Assembly: GCA_002862125.1 (NCBI GenBank) | Contig: PHSP01000003.1 | Location: 372,001 to 436,000, forward strand | DNA from: Methylobacter sp. KS41 | Lineage (GTDB): Bacteria; Pseudomonadota; Gammaproteobacteria; Methylococcales; Methylomonadaceae | Length of the DNA: 64,000 bases | Reading direction: 5' to 3' | In this document: one piece after another, positions 1 to 8,966 of the stretch | Numbering within the stretch: position 1 is the first letter of the stretch | Layout: each line of letters opens with the position of its first letter | Program-made: the position numbers and the translations under genes | The notes under the pieces: generated by a model | Told to the model about the DNA's origin: nothing | The model's database searches: none | What the model saw: the letters and a program-made list of their open reading frames with translations, nothing else

Positions 1-664
1 GAGTAAATTTTTCGCTATCGAAGTGAGTCAGTTTAGCTTTAAATGATTGATCTTGCGCCATTAATGCTGCGTCAATAGTCCAGTATTCGCGGGTTTTAAA
101 GGCTTCAATTTCCTGTTCACGCTCGACAATCATGCGTAAAGCGGGGCTTTGTACGCGGCCAGCTGACAGTCCTCTGCGAATTTTTTTCCATAATAAGGGC
201 GATAGTTTAAAACCAACCAGATAATCCAGGGCGCGACGCGCTTGCTGGGCGTTGATTAGATTGGTGGCCAGTTGCTCTGGGTTGGCTATCGCTTCGGTGA
301 CTGCTTTCTTGGTAATTTCATAAAAGACTACCCGATGCACCGGCTTGTCTTTAAGCAGTTTTTTTTCTTTCAACAATTCATACAAATGCCAGGAAATAGC
401 TTCACCCTCTCTATCAGGGTCGGTTGCCAGATATAAGGTGTCTGCTGACTTAAGCGCTTTGCTGATAGCCTGAACGTGGCGTTGATTGCGATCGATGACT
501 TCATATTTCATGGCAAAGTCATTGTCCGGATCAACGGCTCCTTCTTTAGGAATAAGGTCGCGGACGTGCCCATAAGAGGCTAAAACCAGGAAGTCTTTAC
601 CTAAATACTTCTCTATGGTTTTTGCTTTTGCAGGCGATTCTACAATGACAAGATTTTTACTCAT
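1..664 (-). CDS. topA: DNA topoisomerase I, N-terminal part (cut by window edge)
   Basis: Type IA topoisomerase that relaxes negative supercoils by nicking and passing one DNA strand. Translation from the ATG at 664-662 gives a Toprim domain beginning SKNLVIVESPAKAKTIEKYL, followed by the metal-binding ATDPDREGEA motif around residue 80 and the GRVQSPALR motif near residue 190. About 221 residues are visible. The catalytic tyrosine and the C-terminal zinc fingers lie beyond base 1. It is the last gene of the minus-strand run LysM-dprA-smg-topA, an order common in gammaproteobacteria. The start is firm because the sequence aligns with family N-termini from the first residue. Confidence 0.96.
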   Translation of the reverse strand, partial: MSKNLVIVESPAKAKTIEKYLGKDFLVLASYGHVRDLIPKEGAVDPDNDFAMKYEVIDRNQRHVQAISKALKSADTLYLATDPDREGEAISWHLYELLKEKKLLKDKPVHRVVFYEITKKAVTEAIANPEQLATNLINAQQARRALDYLVGFKLSPLLWKKIRRGLSAGRVQSPALRMIVEREQEIEAFKTREYWTIDAALMAQDQSFKAKLTHFDSEKFT

Positions 665-735
665 TTAATTGCACAGATTCAAGGTTCTAGAAGGATGGCT
701 CAAGATGATGAATTGTTCACCTTGAATCTTTTATG

Positions 736-1203
736 TTAATGTAAATAAGTAGGGACGAGATCATAGACAATATCTTCCATTCTGGAAAAAGCAATTTCCT
801 CGTCAGGCTGGCTTAGCAAGACCATCAACACGATCCATTTCAATTTTTCCATTGATATTTCTTCATTTTCCAACGCCATTGCCTGATCAATGACAATTTC
901 CCGGTTGCCTGAATTTAAAATACCATTTTGTTCGAGAAACATAATCAGATTGCGGCATTCGAGGTCAAGTCTAGCTATTTCCTGAGGGCAGAAAATGCGA
1001 AATGCAGGAGCTATAGTTGGCTTTATGGCGCTTTGCAGGCTGAGTGAGTCAAGCCAATCAAACGCTTTATTAACCTCATAGGATTCAAAACCTGCTTCCG
1101 TTAATTCTGTTCTGATGACATCGCTATCAGGAAGCTTTTCAATTTCATCTTCCATATAGTTTTCAAATAAATACATCAGGACATCAAAAATATTTTCTTT
1201 CAT
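736..1203 (-). CDS. smg: Smg family protein (DUF494)
   Basis: A 155-residue acidic protein of the Smg/DUF494 family, close to the roughly 157 residues of the E. coli protein. The N-terminus MKENIFDVLMYLFENYMEDE and the C-terminal stretch with QPDEEIAFSRMEDIVYD are typical. The family has no established biochemical role; it is known mainly by its conserved place beside dprA and topA, which is also its place here. The start ATG at 1203 lies 20 bases after the dprA stop, suggesting co-transcription. Confidence 0.93.
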   Translation of the reverse strand: MKENIFDVLMYLFENYMEDEIEKLPDSDVIRTELTEAGFESYEVNKAFDWLDSLSLQSAIKPTIAPAFRIFCPQEIARLDLECRNLIMFLEQNGILNSGNREIVIDQAMALENEEISMEKLKWIVLMVLLSQPDEEIAFSRMEDIVYDLVPTYLH

Positions 1204-1223
1204 AGTGTGTTGGTTAGTTTTGT

Positions 1224-2276
1224 TTATTTTATTCTCATATAACAGCCGCCAGCGGTTGCTTCCAGGTAACCTTGCAGTTCCAGAATCAGGAGCATTGAGG
1301 AAATTATTTCAACGGATTCGCCGGTATTTTCAACCATAGTATCAATTGAAGTCGGGCTAAACATGATATGATTCAATAATGTTTGTTGCTCCAGGTCAAG
1401 TGTTGATTGTGTTATTGCCGGTAATAATTTCTCATCTTGTTGATAAAATTGATTTAATTCCTCAAATATATCCTGGGTGGTTTCGACAAGTTTTGCGCCT
1501 TCACGGATCAGTGCATTGCAACCCCGTGCCAGAGGATTATGAATAGAGCCAGGAATAGCAAAAACTTCCCGGTTTTGCTCTAAGGCCATTCGGGCGGTAA
1601 TTAATGAACCGCTTTGTCTGGCAGCCTCAACAACCAGCAAACCCAGGCAAAGTCCGCTGATAATACGGTTTCGCCTCGGAAAATGATTGGCTTTGGCGGT
1701 AGTGCCGGTTGGAAACTCTGAAATCATCACGCCGGTATTGACGATTTCAGTGGCTAACTCTTTATGCCGGGCGGGATAAACGCGATCCAGTCCTGTGCCA
1801 GCAACTGCAACGGTATAGCCTTTCGCATCCAGCGCGCCTCGATGACTGGCGGCATCAATTCCCAAAGCCAACCCGCTGGTGATGACAAACCCATAATGAC
1901 TCAGTGTTTTGGCAAAGTTGAAAGCGGTTTCCTCGCCTATGGATGAGGGATTGCGGCTGCCAACTATGGCAATTTGAGGTAACGATAATAAATCCGGATT
2001 GCCGCGTACAAATAAAACGGGGGGCGGATCGGCAATTTCCTTTAATTGTGAGGGATAATTTATATCATTAAAGGTGATGATGCAGTTATTTTTTTGCTCC
2101 AGCCAGGATAGATCAAGTTCTATCGTTGCCCAGTCCGGATTTTTAATGGCATGGATAATTTCACTCTTCAATCCTAAAGCCGAGAGCGCAGGCGTCGATT
2201 CTGCAAATAACTGTGATGGTGTATGTGTTTGCAGTAAACTAAAAAATGTCCGGCAACCGACACCTGGTGTGTGCAA
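1224..2276 (-). CDS. dprA: DNA-processing protein DprA (Smf)
   Basis: DprA binds incoming single-stranded DNA and loads RecA during natural transformation. The Rossmann-like core shows IVGSRNPSS (about residue 103), SGLALGIDAASHRGAL, GTGLDRVYPARHKEL and FPRRNRIISGL, and the C-terminal 60 residues form the DprA winged helix (DML1-like). The listed start is a TTG at 2276 (HTPGVG follows). The reading frame stays open upstream and encodes KYWLALLHTPGVG, which matches the usual DprA N-terminus. Translation therefore probably begins upstream, between 2277 and about 2332, at a non-ATG codon overlapping the end of the LysM gene. No ATG or GTG is available there. Confidence 0.93.
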   Translation of the reverse strand: MHTPGVGCRTFFSLLQTHTPSQLFAESTPALSALGLKSEIIHAIKNPDWATIELDLSWLEQKNNCIITFNDINYPSQLKEIADPPPVLFVRGNPDLLSLPQIAIVGSRNPSSIGEETAFNFAKTLSHYGFVITSGLALGIDAASHRGALDAKGYTVAVAGTGLDRVYPARHKELATEIVNTGVMISEFPTGTTAKANHFPRRNRIISGLCLGLLVVEAARQSGSLITARMALEQNREVFAIPGSIHNPLARGCNALIREGAKLVETTQDIFEELNQFYQQDEKLLPAITQSTLDLEQQTLLNHIMFSPTSIDTMVENTGESVEIISSMLLILELQGYLEATAGGCYMRIK

Positions 2277-2326
2277 TAGCGCAAGCCAGTATTTTATGTC
2301 GCTGTCCGTTGGTCGCTTGATTATAT

Positions 2327-3442
2327 TCAGTGGGTTTTGACTTTATCTAAAATGTGCAGTGCTTGATTGGCTTCCATTATCAGTGCATAACTAACGCGCT
2401 CAAAGGGACGAAAAACCATGAGTTTGCCGGCAATTTCATCGGGAAGTTTAACGATATCGTTTTTAATCAGATTGAAGGGGTCTTTTACACTATTTCCAAG
2501 TTGATATATAACAAGTTCGTGCCCTGCAAGTAGGCCATCTTTAGCGCCTTTGTCAATCACAACAACATTATACAGTCCAATTTGGGAAACCCCGCCAAGT
2601 ACGCTGATGATGCTTCCACTTACGCTTTTTTCTGGCGGCCTTGGGAAATAATTCAAGATAACCTCATCTTCAGCTTTTGGCATGACCCGGTCACCTCTAC
2701 GAATCTCGCTGTTTGATTTGGAAATGGACAGCGTCGCCGGGTCGCCAATTTGCTGCAATGTGGCGTCGGCAATATATTTCGCTTCGTAACCCAAAATCTC
2801 TCCGGTTTCCGGGCTCGTAAAGACACTTCCTGAGCGGTAAACAGTATATAACAGGCTGTAAGGTTGGGGGATAGGGCGCACATAAAGACGGTCACCGGCG
2901 CCGGCAATGAGATGTTCGCCTGCGATATCCAGAACATAAGGCGCCTGATTAAGTTCGTTTTCAGTTACAACTTTGGGCGAGGTTAAAAATTGCACTATAG
3001 AGTCACTTGGGATTAGTTCAATTGCTTGTTTTATATAAGTTTCCCTAATACATGGCAATAGTTTTCCGGTTGGGGAAATATTAATTTCAGTTCGGCCATT
3101 TCTAACGTCTTCGTCACTTATAACGCAGGGAGAATCAGCTGTGGGTTGGGCGTATTGTCCGGATCTGGACAAGCTTAATTGAGGCCTTCCATTTACAATT
3201 GCGAAATAAATTGTATCGCCCGGATAAATCAGATTCGGATTTTTGATTTGAGAATTGTTTCTCCACAGTTCAGGCCATTGCCATGGGTGGTTTAAAAATT
3301 TACCGGATATTTCCCATAATGAATCGCCTTTGGCAACGGTATATTGTTCTGGATGAGCAGGATTTATTTGTATTTCTTCCGCCCAAGTATTTAAACAGAA
3401 AAGGGCGGATACAATAAATCCAAAAAAAGTTCGAAAAGCCAT
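2327..3442 (-). CDS. LysM peptidoglycan-binding protein, exported
   Basis: A 371-residue protein with an N-terminal signal peptide (hydrophobic residues 5-20, cleavage likely after TWA) followed by one LysM domain at about residues 33-80 (YTVAKGDSLWEISGKFLNHP, then NLIYPGDTIYF). The remaining roughly 290 residues have no motif I can name. LysM domains bind the glycan backbone of peptidoglycan, so it should act in the periplasm. Proteins of this layout are regularly found upstream of dprA and divergent from def in gammaproteobacteria, as here. The intergenic space of about 100 bp shared with def should hold both promoters. Confidence 0.88.
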   Translation of the reverse strand: MAFRTFFGFIVSALFCLNTWAEEIQINPAHPEQYTVAKGDSLWEISGKFLNHPWQWPELWRNNSQIKNPNLIYPGDTIYFAIVNGRPQLSLSRSGQYAQPTADSPCVISDEDVRNGRTEINISPTGKLLPCIRETYIKQAIELIPSDSIVQFLTSPKVVTENELNQAPYVLDIAGEHLIAGAGDRLYVRPIPQPYSLLYTVYRSGSVFTSPETGEILGYEAKYIADATLQQIGDPATLSISKSNSEIRRGDRVMPKAEDEVILNYFPRPPEKSVSGSIISVLGGVSQIGLYNVVVIDKGAKDGLLAGHELVIYQLGNSVKDPFNLIKNDIVKLPDEIAGKLMVFRPFERVSYALIMEANQALHILDKVKTH

Positions 3443-3544
3443 ATTGATTCGTCAGGGAGTGAGTCTTTTTAATCTCTGTGCATTCAAAGTTTATATGAAT
3501 TAATATAGAATTCCAGTGTTCAATTATTTTTAATGGAGGGATTG

Positions 3545-4051
3545 TTGAGTATTTTAACTATTCTCGAGTTTCCGGATGAGCGATTGCGTAAAAAAGCTGC
3601 AGTGGTAAAAACGGTCGATGATAAAATCAAAAAATTAGCCGATGATATGCTTGAAACCATGTACCAATCGCATGGCGTAGGATTGGCTGCTACACAGGTT
3701 GATGTGCATCAAAGGGTTATCGTTATTGATATTAGTGAAGAAAAAGATGGTCCTTTGTTTTTAATTAATCCTGAGGTTATCGAAAAGGATGGCATCAAAG
3801 AATCTGAAGAAGGCTGTCTTTCAGTGCCCGGTTTTTTTGAAAAGGTTGAAAGAGCCGAGCATATCAGAGTAAAAGCGCTCAACAGGGAGGGCCAGTATTT
3901 TGAATTTGAGGCAAGGGATTTGCTGGCAGTTTGTGTGCAGCATGAAATGGATCATTTGGACGGAAAATTGTTTGTTGATTATATTTCGACATTGAAAAGG
4001 CAGAGAATTAAGAAAAAGCTGGAAAAAATTCATAAAATGGAAAAAAGCTGA
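3545..4051 (+). CDS. def: Peptide deformylase
   Basis: Removes the formyl group from the initiator methionine of new proteins, using a bound metal ion. All three family motifs are present: [17 protein letters not shown] and QHEMDH (HExxH). I chose the TTG at 3545, giving [10 protein letters not shown] at the N-terminus as in the family (168 residues). An in-frame ATG at 3533 would add four residues, but GGAGG at 3535-3539 is then a perfect Shine-Dalgarno placed five bases before the TTG. The gene heads a def-fmt-rsmB operon; fmt starts 2 bases after its stop. Confidence 0.95.
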   Translation: MSILTILEFPDERLRKKAAVVKTVDDKIKKLADDMLETMYQSHGVGLAATQVDVHQRVIVIDISEEKDGPLFLINPEVIEKDGIKESEEGCLSVPGFFEKVERAEHIRVKALNREGQYFEFEARDLLAVCVQHEMDHLDGKLFVDYISTLKRQRIKKKLEKIHKMEKS

Positions 4052-4053
4052 AC

Positions 4054-4977
4054 ATGAGGATTATTTTCGCCGGAACTCCGGATTTTGCCGTACCCAGTTT
4101 GCAAATGCTGCTGAGTTCCAGGCACGAAGTTTGTGCGGTATATACGCAGCCTGATCGCCCGGCAGGCAGAGGGCGGCGCAGTCACGCAAGTCCGGTTAAA
4201 GAGCTGGCTTTAAAATATGCAATTCCAGTGCTTCAACCGCTTTCCCTGAAGACTGATGAGGATTTGCAGCAGCTGATGGCATTTAACGCCGATCTGATGG
4301 TGGTTGTCGCCTACGGAATGATTTTGACGCAAGCCACGCTGGACATTCCCAGGCTGGGTTGCATTAATGTACATGGCTCATTGTTGCCGAGATGGCGTGG
4401 AGCCGCGCCCATTCAACGGGCATTAATGGCGGGTGATGAAAAGACCGGCGTCACCATTATGCAGATAGTCCGTAAACTGGATGCCGGTGATATGCTACAT
4501 AAAGAAGAATACATTATCGGAGCCAACGATACCGCCGGCGATTTACATGATGAATTGGCAGAACTCGGCGCTATAGGCTTAAAGAAAGTACTGGCGGAAA
4601 TGGAAGCGGGGACTTTGGTTGCAGAGCCGCAAGATGAAAGTTTAGTAACTTATGCCGAAAAATTAACCAAAAACGAAGCGATCATAGACTGGACACAATC
4701 AGCGAGCGCTATTTCCCTAAAAGTCAGGGGCTTAAATGCTTGGCCTGTGGCGCAGACGCTTTATCAAGGCAAGGTATTACGCATCTGGAAGGCTGAAGCA
4801 GTGCCGATAGATAGTGATTTAGAGCCGGGCATCGTATGCGCCCTGAATAAAAATATGGATGTGGCAACCGGAAAAGGCCTGTTGCGTTTGCATGAAGTGC
4901 AGCTTCCGGGCGGAAAGCGCATGGCGGCTCAGGCGTTTCTGAATGCTCATAGTGTTCATGGCGTAAAACTAGGTTGA
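4054..4977 (+). CDS. fmt: Methionyl-tRNA formyltransferase
   Basis: Formylates Met-tRNA(fMet) with 10-formyltetrahydrofolate so that translation can initiate; its product is later processed by the deformylase encoded just upstream. The N-terminal catalytic domain opens with MRIIFAGTPDFAVPSL and contains HGSLLPRWRGAAPIQRA around residue 109, with the catalytic Asn-His-Asp set in the expected region (INVHGS, KLDAGDM). The C-terminal OB-like domain follows from about residue 205. At 307 residues it is a normal length. Its stop overlaps the TTG start of rsmB. Confidence 0.97.
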   Translation: MRIIFAGTPDFAVPSLQMLLSSRHEVCAVYTQPDRPAGRGRRSHASPVKELALKYAIPVLQPLSLKTDEDLQQLMAFNADLMVVVAYGMILTQATLDIPRLGCINVHGSLLPRWRGAAPIQRALMAGDEKTGVTIMQIVRKLDAGDMLHKEEYIIGANDTAGDLHDELAELGAIGLKKVLAEMEAGTLVAEPQDESLVTYAEKLTKNEAIIDWTQSASAISLKVRGLNAWPVAQTLYQGKVLRIWKAEAVPIDSDLEPGIVCALNKNMDVATGKGLLRLHEVQLPGGKRMAAQAFLNAHSVHGVKLG

Positions 4978-6260
4978 ATACTCGATTGATAGCGGCACGG
5001 GTGTTGTCTCACGTTTTGAGAGATGGCCATTCGTTAACAGCCGCCCTGGAGTCCGCTTTGCAGACGGTTGAATCCGGCCAGGATAAGGCTTTCATTCAAG
5101 CGCTCTGTTATGGTGTCTGCAGAACCTATTATCGGCTGGATTTTATCTTAGGTGAACTGCTGGATAAGCCGCTAAAGGACCTGACTATTAAAGCACTGGC
5201 TTTAGTTGGCTTGTATCAGCTTAGATATATGAGAGTAAAACCTCATGCTGCAGTCTCTGAGACTGTGTTGGCGGCCCGCAAGAAACCGTGGGCTAAAGCG
5301 CTCATTAACGCCTTGCTTCGAGGCTATCAAAGAGAGCAGGATAGTCTTGAGTGGAAAGCCGATAACACACGATACTCAGCCGTCAGTCACCCTGTTTGGC
5401 TTATCAAGCAGATAGAACAGGATTGGCCACGGCAGGCGGAACATATCTTTCTGGAAAACAACCGGCAACCTCCTATGGTTTTACGCGTTAATCTGGCGCG
5501 CCTTAACCGGGACCAATATTTACAAAAGTTAAGCGCGCTGGACATACCGGCGGTGGCCGTTGATTTTTGTTCTTCAGCCATCATTCTGGACAAGCCGGTA
5601 GCCGTTGACTTATTACCTGGATTTTTAGAAGGATTGGTCTCAGTTCAGGATACCGCGGCGCAATTAGCCGCAGGGTTATTGGACGTGCGGGCAGGAAATC
5701 GTGTCTTGGATGTTTGTGCTGCGCCCGGCGGTAAAGCCGCCCATATTCTTGAATTTCAACCCCACCTGAAAGAGTTAGTGGCGGTTGATGTGGATGAGTT
5801 CCGGATGCAGCGAGTAAGCGATAATCTGCAGCGATTAAAGCTATCCGCCAAGCTGGTGGTGGGCGATGCGGCAAATCCCCGTGATTGGTGGGATGGTCTA
5901 TTGTTTGACCGGATATTATTGGATGCGCCGTGTTCAGCATTAGGCGTTATTCGCCGTCATCCTGATATCAAGTTATTACGCCGGGCCGAGGACATTAAGC
6001 CCTTGCAGGCCTTGCAAAAAAATATTCTGAACGCTGTCTGGCCGCTGCTAGCTCAAGGCGGCGTCCTGCTCTACGCAACCTGCTCCATCCTGAAACAGGA
6101 AAATGAGCAGCAAATTGACACTTTCCTAATGAAACATTCTGATGCAGTCGAAATGCCAATTGATGCGGCATGGGGTTTCGCCGGAAGCCATGGGCGTCAG
6201 ATTATGACCGGAGAATCGGCAATGGACGGTTTTTATTATGCGCGTTTCAGGAAACAGTAA
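4974..6260 (+). CDS. rsmB: 16S rRNA (cytosine-967-C5)-methyltransferase
   Basis: Methylates C967 of 16S rRNA using S-adenosylmethionine. A NusB-like RNA-binding domain fills about residues 1-140; the Rossmann methyltransferase domain follows with DVCAAPGGKAAHILE near residue 245, the motif IV DAPCSALGVIRRHPD, and motif VI YATCSI carrying the catalytic cysteine. Length (428) matches the family. It starts with TTG at 4974, overlapping the fmt stop by 4 bases, a sign of translational coupling in the def-fmt-rsmB operon. Confidence 0.96.
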   Translation: MNTRLIAARVLSHVLRDGHSLTAALESALQTVESGQDKAFIQALCYGVCRTYYRLDFILGELLDKPLKDLTIKALALVGLYQLRYMRVKPHAAVSETVLAARKKPWAKALINALLRGYQREQDSLEWKADNTRYSAVSHPVWLIKQIEQDWPRQAEHIFLENNRQPPMVLRVNLARLNRDQYLQKLSALDIPAVAVDFCSSAIILDKPVAVDLLPGFLEGLVSVQDTAAQLAAGLLDVRAGNRVLDVCAAPGGKAAHILEFQPHLKELVAVDVDEFRMQRVSDNLQRLKLSAKLVVGDAANPRDWWDGLLFDRILLDAPCSALGVIRRHPDIKLLRRAEDIKPLQALQKNILNAVWPLLAQGGVLLYATCSILKQENEQQIDTFLMKHSDAVEMPIDAAWGFAGSHGRQIMTGESAMDGFYYARFRKQ

Positions 6261-6821
6261 GTGCCTTTGCTACCTTTATTATTCTGCTGCTTTATTATGG
6301 GGCTTGTGCCGTTTTCTGCATGCTCCGGCGAATTCGCCTCGGAAGTAAAGCAGGCAGAGATAACGTTGCGGAACGGCAGTTATGTTTTGTCTGCTGATAT
6401 TATTTACCGGCTCAGTGAGAAAGCAAAGGACGCTTTGCAAAACGGCGTGCCGTTGTTCTGGGATATTCGGGTCAAGATCTTGCAGCGTCGCGAATTTTTT
6501 TTGGACAAGACGCTGGTTGATTTGGCGATACGTAATCGCATTCAATACCATGCTTTATTGAATATGTACCGGGTCAGAAATGAGAGTAACGGCGAGATTT
6601 ATAATTTTTCGACACTATTTGCAGCATTGGATTCGATGTCGGCAGTGCGCAATTTTCGCCTGATAAAGAAGTCTGAACTGGATCCTGAAAAACACTATCT
6701 GTGTGCCGTGAAAGTAAGTTTTGATCGCGAAGCATTGCCTTTGCCGTTGCGTCCTATCGCCTATATAGATCCGCAATGGTACTTATCCAGTGATTGGACG
6801 CTATGGCCTCTGAAAGAATAA
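6261..6821 (+). CDS. DUF4390 domain protein, exported
   Basis: A 186-residue protein starting at a GTG directly after the rsmB stop. It has a hydrophobic N-terminus (about residues 4-19, PLLPLLFCCFIMGLVPF) that looks like a signal peptide, then a conserved region typical of DUF4390. The function of the family is unknown. It is consistently found between rsmB and the ntrY-like kinase in beta- and gammaproteobacteria. Its 3' end overlaps the kinase start by 19-28 bases, so co-expression and perhaps a role in the same envelope signalling pathway are plausible (inference). Confidence 0.85.
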   Translation: MPLLPLLFCCFIMGLVPFSACSGEFASEVKQAEITLRNGSYVLSADIIYRLSEKAKDALQNGVPLFWDIRVKILQRREFFLDKTLVDLAIRNRIQYHALLNMYRVRNESNGEIYNFSTLFAALDSMSAVRNFRLIKKSELDPEKHYLCAVKVSFDREALPLPLRPIAYIDPQWYLSSDWTLWPLKE

Positions 6822-8959
6822 AGCTACCTGTTAATCTATCAGTTTTAATCCTGTTCGGCCTGATTCTGCTGTCGTTGCAATTGATGAGCTCAGCAACGCA
6901 GGAATCCTCGGAATTGGGTGCCATGTATTCATGGCTGCTGTTAATCAATGCCCTGGGTTCAGTCGTGCTGCTGATTTTGGTCGTGGCCAACATTTATTCC
7001 TTGATTCAGAACACAAAAAGGCGTGAGGCCGGTTCACGGTTGACGAGACGAATGGTGTCGCTGTTTGTGGTATTGGCTTTAGCGCCCGCCGTTATTGTGT
7101 TTTATTTTTCCATGCAGTTTTTGCATCAGGGTATTGATAGCTGGTTTAATGTGGAAATTGACCGCGCCATGGAAGACGCGCTGGAGTTAAGCCAAGCTTC
7201 ATTGGATCAACGTATGCGCTGGCATTTGAAGCAAACGCAGCAATTGTCGGAAAAGCTGAAAGATTCATCTGAAAATCTGGTGACGCTGGAAATAGAAAAT
7301 TTGCGCCAGCTTTCTGGGGCTTCGGAGATGACTCTTTTTTCCCGGCAGGGCCGGATTATTGCCTCAAGCAGTATTAACCCCGGCGATATCTTGCCGAGTT
7401 TACCGGAAGAACATATCTGGTTGCAGTTGCGGCAAAATGGAGTCTATGTTGCATTAGCGCCGGTACGTGAAGAAGAATTGATGATCCGGGTTATCGTTAC
7501 GGTTAAAGCTCAGGAGTTGCAATATTTACAGGCTTTATATCCTGTGCCGGTAAGAATTGCGGATTTGGCGGATTCGGTGGAATTTGCCTTTGCGCGTTAT
7601 CAGGAAATGAATTATTTAAGAAATTCATTGAAAATGAGTTTTTCGCTGGCCTTGTCGTTAGTATTATTAATGAGTTTATTGGCGGCGATATGGGTGGCTT
7701 TTATCAGTATACGTAATATTGTCGCGCCGGTAAAAGAACTGGTTAAAGGTACGCAAGCCGTAGCTTCCGGACATTATGACCAGCAGTTGCCGGTTATTGC
7801 CCAGGATGATCTGGGTTTTCTGGTGGAGTCATTCAATGAGATGACTCAGCATATTGCTCATGCCAGGGATGAAACCAGAAAGGCCGGTTTCGAGGTGGAA
7901 AATCAACGGGCCTATCTGGAAACCATTCTGGCGAATTTGACGGCAGGGGTTATCAGTTTTGATTCGTTGAATAAGATTCGTACGGCTAATCAGGCGGCCT
8001 ACCGGATTTTTCATATTCATGTAAATCAGTTCATAGGCCGGAACTTATCGGAACTTGTTCTGAACTATTCCGAACTGGCTGAACCGCTAAAATCAATTCA
8101 GCGTTTGTTGGAGAAAGCCGATGAAATTTGGCAACAGAGGATTGCCTTTTTAGGGCCTAATGGCCGCCAGGAATTACTGTGCAGGGGGACTCCGCTGTTT
8201 TCCCAGGAAGGATTGCGGGTAGGGGCGGTTGTGGTTTTTGATGATGTGACCGATTTGATACAGGCCCAGAAAAATGCCGCCTGGGGAGAGGTGGCGCGAA
8301 GGCTGGCTCATGAGATTAAAAACCCGTTGACGCCCATTCAGTTATCGGCGGAAAGGTTGCAGCATAAGCTGGCCGATAAGCTGGAGCCAGCTGATGCCGA
8401 AATTTTACGGCGTTCAACCAGGACCATCGTGCAGCAGGTTGAGGCGATGAAAGAAATGGTCGATGACTTTTCCGAATACGCCAAACCTTCCAAAAAGCAG
8501 AGAGTAGATATCGATTTAAAGAGCTTGGTTCAGGAGGTATTAGTTCTTTATGCACTAAAACCGGGGGTGAAATTCAAGGCTGATTATGAGGCTGGTTTGC
8601 TGATGATAAACGGTGATCCGGTCAGTATCAGGCAGGTGCTTCATAATTTGCTAAAAAATGCTCTGGAAGCGATAGGCGCTCATGGATTGATTGAAATAAA
8701 CCTGCACAAGCTGCGGAAAAATAATGCTGATTTTATAGAAATAGCGCTCTATGATGATGGGCCAGGCATTAAGGAAGAGCAAATTGAGAAAATTTTTGAG
8801 CCTTATGTGACAACTAAAGCCAAAGGAACCGGTCTAGGATTGGCGATTGTCAAAAAAATAATTGAAGAACATGGCGGTGCAATATGGGTTGACACCAGCC
8901 GCAAGGGGGGGGCGGGCTTTATAATCCAGCTCCCGGCATGCAACTCTGAACAACTGTAA
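6803..8959 (+). CDS. ntrY: NtrY-like membrane sensor histidine kinase
   Basis: Large sensor kinase (718 residues from the ATG at 6803; a TTG at 6794 is an alternative start). Order of domains: two to three membrane helices in the first 110 residues, a periplasmic sensor region, another helix near residue 280, a HAMP linker (VAPVKELVKGTQAVASGHYD), a PAS domain (about 365-480), the dimerisation domain with the phospho-acceptor histidine in RRLAHEIKNPLTPIQLSAER, and the ATPase domain (NLLKNALEAIG, DDGPGI, GTGLGLAIVKKI). All catalytic motifs are intact. It overlaps the DUF4390 gene and is followed after 7 bases by its response regulator. NtrY in other bacteria responds to nitrogen or redox state; the signal here is unknown. 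Confidence 0.92.
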   Translation: MASERIKLPVNLSVLILFGLILLSLQLMSSATQESSELGAMYSWLLLINALGSVVLLILVVANIYSLIQNTKRREAGSRLTRRMVSLFVVLALAPAVIVFYFSMQFLHQGIDSWFNVEIDRAMEDALELSQASLDQRMRWHLKQTQQLSEKLKDSSENLVTLEIENLRQLSGASEMTLFSRQGRIIASSSINPGDILPSLPEEHIWLQLRQNGVYVALAPVREEELMIRVIVTVKAQELQYLQALYPVPVRIADLADSVEFAFARYQEMNYLRNSLKMSFSLALSLVLLMSLLAAIWVAFISIRNIVAPVKELVKGTQAVASGHYDQQLPVIAQDDLGFLVESFNEMTQHIAHARDETRKAGFEVENQRAYLETILANLTAGVISFDSLNKIRTANQAAYRIFHIHVNQFIGRNLSELVLNYSELAEPLKSIQRLLEKADEIWQQRIAFLGPNGRQELLCRGTPLFSQEGLRVGAVVVFDDVTDLIQAQKNAAWGEVARRLAHEIKNPLTPIQLSAERLQHKLADKLEPADAEILRRSTRTIVQQVEAMKEMVDDFSEYAKPSKKQRVDIDLKSLVQEVLVLYALKPGVKFKADYEAGLLMINGDPVSIRQVLHNLLKNALEAIGAHGLIEINLHKLRKNNADFIEIALYDDGPGIKEEQIEKIFEPYVTTKAKGTGLGLAIVKKIIEEHGGAIWVDTSRKGGAGFIIQLPACNSEQL

Positions 8960-8966
8960 AAATATC

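Noticed and set aside
5581-5940. Minus-strand open frame of 119 codons inside rsmB
   Set aside because: Shadow of a well-conserved gene on the other strand.
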